DNA of 17,500 nucleotides from positions 27,501 to 45,000 of the forward strand of contig JAHNUO010000072.1 of NCBI GenBank assembly GCA_019787685.1. Reading direction: 5' to 3'. This document shows, one piece after another, positions 10,769 through 17,500 of this stretch. The first letter of the stretch is position 1, and each line of letters starts with the position of its first letter. A program made the position numbers and the translations under genes. The notes beneath the pieces are model-generated. The model did not search any database and had not been told where the DNA came from. It worked only from the letters and a program-made list of their open reading frames with translations. The stretch is from Chiua virens. Its lineage: Eukaryota; Basidiomycota; Agaricomycetes; Boletales; Boletaceae.

Positions 10769-11068
10769 TCCGAGCTGGATAAGAACAATAGTAAGGGGGT
10801 CACCGTGTCGCTTGGCAAATACCATTTGATAGTCATTCACTTGTGTTTGACGGAAAGTTATTATGCCTAATTGCCTTGTACATAGCGAGAGCGGGAGGCG
10901 AAAGCACCTGTTCGACGAGCTAGTTGCATTCGGCTAAACATTAGGTTGTGGCGATGCTGGTACTCGAAATCATTGTAAACGACTTTGGTAACAGGCAGAG
11001 TGTTGTAAGTGGTAGAGCAGCCGTCATACTGCGATCCTCTGAAACTTAGCTCTCGCTTGCCGATTTGT
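7134..11068 (+). rRNA. 28S (large subunit) ribosomal RNA
   Basis: This is the catalytic RNA of the 60S subunit. The 5' end is placed at the GACCTCAACTCATGTGAGAC block that pairs with 5.8S, followed by CTGAATTTAAGCATATTAA. Conserved core motifs include GTAGCGGCGAGCGAAA near 7219, ACCGTGAGGGAAAGTTGAAAAG near 7502, GGTAGCCAAATGCCTCGTC near 9727, GGGATAACTGGCTTGTGGC of the peptidyl-transferase centre near 10454, and the sarcin-ricin loop AGTACGAGAGGAAC at 10662-10675. Variable domains fall at about 7590-7880 (D2) and elsewhere. The 3' end is estimated after TACTGCGATCCTCTGAAACT at about 11068. Total length is about 3.9 kb. Two conserved sites look one base short (9348 and 9781 regions). An AT-rich loop at 8917-8966 may be the site of a hidden break. 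Confidence 0.98.
8917..8966 (+). other. Candidate 28S hidden-break loop (D7a)
   Basis: Within 28S, just after GTCGGTCCTAAG, an AT-rich hairpin forms between TTTAATTTATGTTACAAAA and AAATTGTCGTACATAATTA. It is followed by TAATAAGAGCGAAGGG. In many protostomes the mature 28S is cut in the D7a expansion segment at an AU-rich loop next to a UAAU motif, giving alpha and beta fragments. The position and composition match that pattern; cleavage itself cannot be shown from sequence. Confidence 0.4.
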
Positions 11069-11120
11069 ATCGGAATTGAGAAATCATATTTCTATTATAA
11101 TGTACTGGGCGTTTTGTTGT

Positions 11121-11139
11121 GGGCCGGGTGGGGCCGGGG
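11121..11139 (+). promoter_or_regulatory. G-quadruplex motif 53 bp after 28S
   Basis: GGGCCGGGTGGGGCCGGGG has four runs of three or more G with loops of 1-2 bases on the RNA-like strand, fitting the canonical G4 pattern. It is the only such cluster I noticed in this AT-rich unit. Its place just beyond the 28S end makes a role in termination or fork pausing possible, but this is inference. Confidence 0.6.
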
Positions 11140-11160
11140 ACTTGTGTACTGAAATTGTTT

Positions 11161-11248
11161 GGTATATGTTTGGTTGATGGTTTGTGCGATGTTGTATATG
11201 TTTTGGTATATGTTTGGTTGATGGTTTGTGAGATGTTGTGGTCAACTG
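11161..11248. repeat. 44-bp direct duplication
   Basis: Two copies begin GGTATATGTTTGGTTGATGG at 11161 and 11205. They differ at TTTGTGCGATG against TTTGTGAGATG. The flanking ATATGTTTTGG spacing makes the period 44 bp. No function is recognised. Confidence 0.85.
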
Positions 11249-11309
11249 GATATTAAAGTATCCTATAATACAGCAATACTGCAATCGATCATTTGGTTAT
11301 TCTTTATAT

Positions 11310-13613
11310 CGTCGACAGTGGCCAGTCTGTTGGACATTTCGGCGAGTATGAGGTTTACAAAAAAAATTCCAATCGTTATGTTTCCGATCGGCATAGACCA
11401 TTTTCCCAGCTCGCATCAATCGTTTGACGATGAGTTGGGCAAAAATTCAGACTCAAAATTTTTTCGTCGACCGTGCCGCCTGGTGGGCTCCTGTGGCCGC
11501 CACGCGAGCATGAGTTTCAAAAAAAAATTCCAATCGTTATGTTCCGATCGGCATACCCAATTTTCCCCCGCTCGCATCAATCGTTTGACGATGAGTTGGG
11601 CAAAATTCAGACACAAAATTTTTTTCGTCGACCGTGCCGCCTGGTGGGCTCCTGGTGGCCGCACGGCAGCATGAGTTTCAAAAAAAATTCCAATCGTTAT
11701 GTTTCCGATCGGCATACCATTTTCCCAGCTCGCATCAATCGTTTGACGATGAGTTGGGCAAATGCAGACACAAAAATTTTTTTTCGTTCGACCGTGCCGC
11801 CTGGTGGGCTCCTGGTGGCCGCCACGGCGAGCATGAGTTTCAAAAAATGAGCCATCGTTAGGTTTCCGATCGGCATACCATTTTCCCAGCTCGCATCAAT
11901 CGTTTGACGATGAGTTGTGCAAAATTCAGACTCAAAATTTTTTTCGTCGACCGTGCCGCCTGGTGGCTCCTGGTGGCCGCCACGGGAGCAGAGTTTCAAA
12001 AAAAAAATTCCAATCGTTATGTTTCCGATCGGCATACCATTTTCCCAGCTCGCATCAATCGTTTGACGATGAGTTGGGCAAAATTCAGACAACAAAAATT
12101 TTTTCGTCGACCGTGCCGCCTGGTGGGCTCCTGTGGCCGCCACGGCGAGCATGAGTTTCAAAAAAAAATTCCAATCGTTATGTTCCGATCGGCATACCAT
12201 TTTCCCAGCTCGCATCAATCGTTTGACGATGAGTTGGGCAAATTCAGACACAAAAATTTTTTCGTCGACCGTGCCGCCTGGTGGGCTCCTGGTGCCGCCA
12301 CGGCGAGCATGAGTTTCAAAAAAAAAATCCAATCGTTATGTTTCCGATCGGCATACTATTTTCCTTCCAGCTCGCATCAATCGTTTGACGATGAGTTGGG
12401 CAAAAATTCAGACACAAAAATTTTTTCGTCGACCGTGCCGCCTGGTGGGCTCCTGGTGGCCGCCACGGCGAGCATGATTTTAAAAAAAAATTCCAATCGT
12501 TATGTTCCGATCGGCATACCATTTTCCCAGCCTCGCATCAATCGTTTGACGATGAGTTGGGCAAAATTCAGACACAAATTTTTTCGTCGACCGTGCCGCC
12601 TGGTGGGCTCCTAGTGGCCGCCACGGCGAGCATGAGTTTCAAAAAAAAATTCCAATCGTTATGTTTCCGATCGGCATACCATTTTCCCAGCTCGCATCAA
12701 TCGTTTGACGATGAGTTGGCGCAAAATTCAGACACAAAAATTTTTTCGTCGACCGTGCCGCCTGGTGGGCTCCTGGTGGCCGCCACGGCGAGGCATGAGT
12801 TTAAAAAAAAAAATTCCAATCGTTATGTTTCCGATCGGCATACCATTTTCCCAGCTCGCATCAATCGTTTGACGATGATTTGGGCAAAATTCAGACACAA
12901 AATTTTTCGTCGACCGTGCCGCCTGGTGGGCTCCTAGTGGCCGCCACGGCGAGCATGAGTTTCAAAAAAAAATTCCAATCGTTATGTTTCCGATCGGCAT
13001 CCATTTCCCAGCTCGCATCAATCGTTTGACGATGAGTTGGGCAAAATTCAGACCACAAAAATTTTTTCGTCGACCGTGCCGCTGGTGGGCTCCTAGTGGC
13101 CGCACGGCGTAGCATGAGTTTTCAAAAAAAAATTCAATCGTTATGTTTCCGATCGGCATACCATTTTCCCAGCTCGCATCAATCGTTTGACGATGGAGTT
13201 GGGCAAAATCAGACACAAATTTTTTTCGTCGACCGTGCCGCCTGGTGGGGCTCCTGGTGGCCGCCACGGCGAGCCATGAGTTTCAAAAAAAAATTCCAAT
13301 CGTTATGTTTCCGATCGGCATACCATTTTCCCAGCTCGCATCAATCGTTTGACGATGAGTTGGGCAAAATTCAGACACAAAATTTTTTCGGTCGACCGTG
13401 CCGCCTGGTGGGCTCCTGGTGCCGCCACGGCGAGCATGAGTTTCAAAAAAAATTCCAATCGTATGTTTCCGATCGGCATACCATTTTCCCAGCTCGCATC
13501 AATCGTTTGACGATGAGGTTGGGCAAAATTCAAGACACAAGATTTTTTTTTCGCTCGCATCAATCGTTTGACGATGAGTTGGGCAAAATTCAAGACACAA
13601 GATTTTTTTTCGC
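11310..13613. repeat. 160-bp tandem repeat array, 14 units plus truncated ones
   Basis: The unit of about 158-163 bp holds, in order, an oligo-A run, TTCCAATCGTTATG, the palindrome CCGATCGG, CCCAGCTCGCATCAATCG, a hairpin ATCGTttgACGAT, an A/T palindrome near AAAAATTTTTT, CGTCGACCGTGCCGCC, and GTGGCCGCCACGG with CCGTG/CACGG arms. CGATCGGCAT marks 14 units from about 11386 to 13470. A degenerate half unit (GTCGACAGTGG and GGCGAGTATGAGG) leads in at 11310-11357. The last two units (13492 and 13553) are 61 bp and end in GACACAAGATTTTTTT. Length differences are mainly homopolymer changes. Reading frames in several phases are artefacts of the repeat. Confidence 0.96.
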
Positions 13614-13918
13614 CAACCTGATGGCATCATACAAATTATAACCACAGTGTAGGCACGGGGAGGGGTTGCGATTGATTGTAGGATATTCGATTTATTCTAC
13701 GAGCAAATTTTCCCATAGTGGAGGTACAGGCGTGAATTCAGTTTTGGGGGGCCCTTTATTCTCTCTCCTTCACACCCTTGTTAACCAGAAACGATTTACC
13801 ACGTCCATTAGCACATATTTCCGTGCCCACGGACTTTTTTATCGTTCCAGTCACCTGGGTGCCCATGTCGTGTACCGGCCAAAGCTTCCAAATAATCGGA
13901 CGTCCACAAAAAACCAAG
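13614..13918. other. Unique IGS segment
   Basis: Single-copy spacer after the 160-bp array, containing a GGGGGGCCC run near 13745-13753. Reading frames on both strands have no recognisable domain and overlap the SINE-like segment. Nothing here is supported as a gene. Confidence 0.6.
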
Positions 13919-14025
13919 TTTTTTTTTTTTTTTTTGCCGGGATTCGAACCCGGGACCCACGGCTGCGAGTCAAAGACGCTATGGTCATCGCCACCAAGCC
14001 GCACAGGCAGGAGCGTGCAAGAGAG
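13919..14025 (-). mobile_element. tRNA-derived SINE-like insertion
   Basis: Read on the minus strand, this segment has an A-box-like CGGCTTGGTGG (13991-14001) and, 51 nt later, a perfect B box GGTTCGAATCC (13940-13950). The T-arm CCGGG/CCCGG closes correctly, then an A run of 17 bases follows at once instead of a complete acceptor stem. Internal Pol III boxes plus an oligo-A tail are the hallmarks of a tRNA-derived SINE. It is not a working tRNA gene, because the 3' acceptor half is missing. The 5' boundary is uncertain and I did not find a clear target-site duplication. Its orientation is opposite to rRNA transcription. Confidence 0.65.
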
Positions 14026-14134
14026 CACTTAAACTGCGCATCGGAAGTATTGTACATGTATGTATATATATCATCGCTGGCATTTGTCTTTTATGCATCT
14101 AAATGAATTATTACATTAATATAGATTTTTAAAA

Positions 14135-14200
14135 AAATAAAAAAAAGATTTATTAAACAAAAAGAATGCGACACTATTGGAAATTGAACCCACGACCAGA
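14135..14200 (-). mobile_element. Degenerate tRNA-like / SINE remnant
   Basis: The minus strand carries GTGGGTTCAATTTCC, a B-box-like T arm, at about 14178-14192. It is followed by an A/T-rich stretch. No matching A box is clear, and the T stem pairs poorly. A decayed second SINE or tRNA-like fragment is the likeliest reading, but a chance match is possible. Confidence 0.3.
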
Positions 14201-14213
14201 TGAAAGCAATTAT

Positions 14214-14243
14214 ATTTAGATTATGAAAAACCACAATCTAAAT
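14214..14243. other. Perfect 9-bp inverted repeat in AT-rich IGS
   Basis: ATTTAGATT (14214-14222) and AATCTAAAT (14235-14243) form a stem around a 12-base loop. It sits in AT-rich spacer near the unit boundary. It could form a cruciform or hairpin, with no known role. Confidence 0.6.
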
Positions 14244-14340
14244 AATATTGTAAAAAAATCGACAAGGATAATACACTATTAATAGTAATAATCGTATGAT
14301 ATATTAATTAAAAATAGAAGATAGAAAAGCTTTAGTGCCC
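14244..14340. other. AT-rich IGS to the unit boundary
   Basis: Single-copy AT-rich sequence with no gene or motif that I can support. It ends where the sequence of position 1 resumes. Confidence 0.6.
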
Positions 14341-14362
14341 ACCCCTGTATGTATGCATTTGT

Positions 14363-14698
14363 ATTTAGCCAGGTTTCAGTTTGATACATACCTCTGTAAG
14401 TATGCAATTTAAAAAGTTTAGCCGGGTTTCAAACACGCGCAGGCAGCATTGATAATGAATGCATGCCAACACACACACGCAATTGTACGGGTACACACAC
14501 ACACGTTCACGCAAGCGCACGCATTTATATTTAGCCAGGTTTCAGTTTGATACACCTCTGTAAGTATGCAATTTAAAAAGTTTAGCCGGGTTTAAACAAG
14601 CGCAGGCAGCATTGATAATGAATGCATATCAATGGTATGACAGTGTATAACACAACACACGCGCAATTGTACGGGTACACACACACACGTTCACGCAA
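14363..14698. repeat. 166-bp direct duplication (second rDNA unit)
   Basis: This is the counterpart of 23-352. Copies begin at 14363 and 14529. The second copy lacks the ATAC bases present in the first unit (TTGATACACCTC against TTGATACATACCTC). No function is recognised. Confidence 0.88.
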
Positions 14699-14728
14699 GC
14701 GCACGCGCACGCACACGCACACGCACAC

Positions 14729-14776
<48 letters not shown>

Positions 14777-14786
14777 GCGCACACAT
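14699..14786. repeat. (CA)n microsatellite (second rDNA unit)
   Basis: This is the counterpart of the first CA tract, shorter and with two CGCACA interruptions in place of CACCACA. The difference shows that the tract varies between neighbouring units. Confidence 0.95.
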
Positions 14787-14890
14787 TCAATAATACAGCG
14801 GTGTTTTATATATGTTCACACTATTCCGAAGCAATATCGCAGTGTATTTAATATAATTTACAAAAACTCGCGATTTTATTAACATAACAT

Positions 14891-16861
14891 CGATCCGATA
14901 AAACGAATATGCATGGTGAATTTACCGTGCTATGTCGTCATTTGGATAGACGATCACCTGGACAATAATCAGAAAAAAGACTTATATGCATGGCGCATTT
15001 ACCGTGCATATGACTTCAGTTGGATAGACGACCACTTGGACATCGATCAGATAAAACGAATATGCAAGTGAATTTACCGTACATATGACTTCAGTTGGAT
15101 AGCCGACCACTTGGACATCGATCAGATAAAACGAATATGCATGGCATTTACCGTGCATATGACTTCAGTTGGATAGACGACCACTTGGACATCGATCAGA
15201 TAAACGAATATGCAAGGTGAATTTACCGTGCATATGACTTCAGTTGGATAGACCGACCACTTGGACATCGATCAGATAAAACGAATATGCAGGTGGAATT
15301 TACCGTGCATATGACTTCAATTGGATAGACACCACTTGGACATCGATCAGATAAAACGAATATGCATGGTGAATTTACCGTGCATAGACTTCAATTGGAT
15401 AGACGACCACTTGGACATCGATCAGATAAAACGAATATGCAAGGTGAATTTACCGTGCATATGACTTCAGTTGGATAGCCGACCACTTGGACATCGATCA
15501 TAAAACGAATATGCAAGGTGAATTTACCGTGCATATGACTTCAATTGGATAGACGACCACTGGACATCGATCAGATAAACGAATATGCATGGTGATTTAC
15601 CGTGCATATGACTTCATTGGATAGACGACCACTTGGACATCGATCAGATAAAACGAATATGCAAGGTGAATTTACCGTGCATATGACTTCAGTTGGATAG
15701 CCGACCACTTGGACATCGATCCGATAAAACGAATATGCATGAATTTACCGTGCATATGACTTCAGTTGGATAGCCGACCACTTGGACATCGATCAGATAA
15801 AACGAATATGCAAGGTGAATTTACCGTGCATATGACTTCAGTTGGATAGCCGACCACTTGGACATCGATCGATAAAACGAATATGCAAGGTGAATTTACC
15901 GTGCATATGACTTCAGTTGGATACGACCACTTGGACATCGATCCGATAAAACGAATATGCAAGGTGAATTTACCGTGCATATGACTTCAGTTGGATAGCC
16001 GACCACTGGACATCGATCCGATAAAACGAATATGCAAGGTGAATTTACCGTGCATATGACTTCAGTTGGATAGCCGACCACTTGGACATCGATCCGATAA
16101 AACGAATATGCAGGTGAATTTACCGTGCATATGACTTCAGTTGGGATAGCCGACCACTTGACATCGATCCGATAAAACGAATATGCAAGGTGAATTTACC
16201 GTGCATAGACTTCAGTTGGATAGCCGACCACTGGACATCGATCCGATAAAACGAATATGCAAGGTGAATTTACCGTGCATATGACTTCAGTTGGATAGCC
16301 GACCACTTGGACATCGATCCGATAAAACGAATATGCAAGGTGAATTTACCGTGCATATGACTTCATTGGATAGCCGACCACTTGGACATCGATCCGATAA
16401 AACGAATATGCAAGGTGAATTTACCGTGCATATGACTTCAGTTGGATAGCCGACCACTTGGACATCGATCTCGATAAAACGAATATGCAAGTGAATTTAC
16501 CGTGCATATGACTTCAGTTGGATAGCCGACCACTTGGACATCGATCAGATAAAACGATATGCAAGGTGAATTTACCGTGCATATGACTTCAGTTGGATAG
16601 CCGACCACTTGACATCGATCAGATAAACGAATATGCAAGGTGAATTTACCGTGCATATGACTTCAGTTGGATAGCCGACCACCTTGGACATCGATCGATA
16701 AAACGAAATTCAAGGTGAATTTACCGTGCAATATGACTTCAGTTTGGATAGCCGACCACCTGGACATCGATCAGATAAAACGAAGCAAGGTGAATTTACC
16801 GTGCTATGACTTCAGTTGGATAGTCGATCCGAAAAACGATATGCAAGGTGAATTTACCGTA
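14891..16861. repeat. 76-bp tandem repeat array, 27 units
   Basis: The same monomer and dyad as in the first unit, counted by the ACGAATATGCA position as 27 units against 23. Units from about 15948 to 16400 share CGATCCGATA, whereas the matching part of copy 1 mixes CGATCCG and CGATCAG. There are many single-base losses (TGCAAGTGAA, ATAAACG, GTGCATAGAC). The last units (16699-16861) are the most irregular. Confidence 0.95.
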
Positions 16862-17131
16862 CCTGGGTCTATTGATCGATCTCGAGTGTTAACTCTATCC
16901 ACCTGTATGCCATATGCACGGTGGATTATACCGTGATAGTCAGATTGTGGATCGAGACCTCAGTGGAGCTATATCATTTACTATATATGTCGGGAAGGTG
17001 GTAGTGTGTGCGGTGAAATTGCGAGTACGGTCAGATCAACGCTTAATCAAACGCAAACGATTTTTGACTTGTTTACTTAGTGCATTCGATCCGTAAGAAC
17101 GTGCTATTATCAACATGCAGAGTACTGACAT

Positions 17132-17299
17132 AGTCGTGGTGATACAGCGACTGAAAATAAGTTTTGTGTGTGCTAATAGTCGTGGTGCTTAAAAAACATA
17201 GCGACTGAAAATAAGTGTGTGTGCAAAAAGTCGTGGTGCGTAAAAAACATAGCGACTGAAAATAAGTTTTGCGTGAGTTTGTGTGTCGTGGTAGCGACC
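17132..17299. repeat. Three-copy ~54-bp direct repeat (second rDNA unit)
   Basis: This is the counterpart of 2527-2697 with the same AGTCGTGGTG and AGCGACTGAAAATAAG motifs. It is three bases shorter because of small differences in GTGTGTG runs. Confidence 0.88.
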
Positions 17300-17500
17300 G
17301 ATAAATAATTACCACCAAGTAAGGCGACGAGGAACGCTGGCACAGTACTAGTTGCTGTGTTGGGACAACCCTCTTGTGTCACCACCATAAACCATAAATC
17401 CAACCTCAAATTGAGGGACATCACTTCTAACAGTGTTTGGACTCGTATCGCAATCATGTCCTATTATACCAATAGACTTGGTGCAAACGATCGATGTAGT
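17300..17500 (+). promoter_or_regulatory. Partial promoter / 5' ETS segment of the next unit
   Basis: It reads the same as about 2698-2897 across its whole visible length, including the CCTCAAATTGAGG palindrome. It is cut by the window end. Confidence 0.4.

Larger units (their letters stand above)
11069..11309 (+). other. Spacer downstream of 28S (3' ETS / start of IGS)
   Basis: This region starts after the 28S 3' end. It is AT-rich at first, then holds a G-rich block at 11121-11139 and a 44-bp duplication at 11161-11248. Pol I termination is expected somewhere near here, but no terminator consensus can be recognised. No gene is seen. Confidence 0.6.
1..14340 (+). other. Complete rDNA repeat unit (IGS segment-18S-ITS1-5.8S-ITS2-28S-IGS)
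   Basis: The sequence at position 1 reappears at 14341 in the same orientation and continues through the same order of elements to the window end, so one full tandem unit is about 14.34 kb. The unit boundary is arbitrary, because it is set by where the window begins. At the window's right end the offset between copies has grown to about 14603, because the second copy carries four extra 76-bp repeats, partly offset by small deletions. Head-to-tail tandem organisation is the normal state of animal nucleolar organiser rDNA. The unit should be transcribed by RNA polymerase I on the plus strand. Confidence 0.95.
14341..17500 (+). repeat. Start of the next rDNA unit (copy of 1-2897)
   Basis: The same series of elements follows in the same order: duplicated block, CA tract, 76-bp array, three-copy repeat and promoter-proximal unique segment. 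It is cut off by the window end before 18S. Many single-base differences from copy 1 are losses in short runs (for example CAGATAAACG for CAGATAAAACG), and the 76-bp array is longer. Confidence 0.97.

Noticed and set aside
11228..13641. Long open reading frames on both strands (up to 236 codons)
   Set aside because: They follow the 160-bp repeat in several frames at once and change frame with homopolymer length. The peptides are simple tandem copies with no domain.
13936..14005. Functional tRNA gene
   Set aside because: The T arm is followed directly by an A run, so the 3' acceptor strand is absent and the anticodon arm folds poorly.
11069..14340. 5S rRNA gene or spliced-leader gene linked in the IGS
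   Set aside because: I looked for 5S-like sequence and a spliced-leader-like exon and saw neither.

Overview
This window is nuclear ribosomal DNA from an animal. It holds one complete rDNA repeat unit of about 14.34 kb (external spacer, 18S, ITS1, 5.8S, ITS2, 28S, intergenic spacer), followed by the first 3.2 kb of the next unit in the same orientation. Position 14341 restarts the sequence seen at position 1, and position 17500 matches about position 2897. No protein-coding gene is supported: the open reading frames present are read-throughs of tandem repeats, CA runs and rRNA. The rRNA core motifs are metazoan. The AT-rich composition, the long 18S (about 2.0 kb) and recalled similarity of several 18S/5.8S stretches suggest a flatworm (Platyhelminthes), but this is a judgement from memory and not an alignment; the genus is not determined.

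Layout: 1-464, a duplicated 165-bp block and a CA microsatellite; 567-2250, 23 units of a ~76-bp tandem repeat, each with an inverted repeat; 2251-3041, lower-copy repeats and a unique segment expected to hold the RNA polymerase I promoter and 5' ETS; 3042-5054, 18S; 5055-6416, ITS1; 6417-6588, 5.8S; 6589-7133, ITS2; 7134-11068, 28S, uninterrupted at the R2 insertion region; 11069-11309, spacer with a four-run G-quadruplex motif and a 44-bp duplication; 11310-13613, 14 units of a ~160-bp tandem repeat plus two truncated ~61-bp ones; 13614-14340, AT-rich spacer with a tRNA-derived SINE-like insertion on the minus strand and a second tRNA-like remnant; 14341-17500, start of the next unit, whose 76-bp array has 27 units.

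The three rRNA genes would be made as one 45S-like RNA polymerase I precursor, with ITS1 and ITS2 removed. The repeat arrays in the spacer occupy the place where other animals have enhancers, spacer promoters, terminators and replication fork barriers, but none of these roles can be proved from sequence alone. The most useful observations are the dyad in each 76-bp unit, the array differences between adjacent units, the G-quadruplex motif just after 28S, the SINE-like insertion, a candidate 28S hidden-break loop, and apparent single-base losses at conserved rRNA positions that suggest sequencing error or a degenerate copy.
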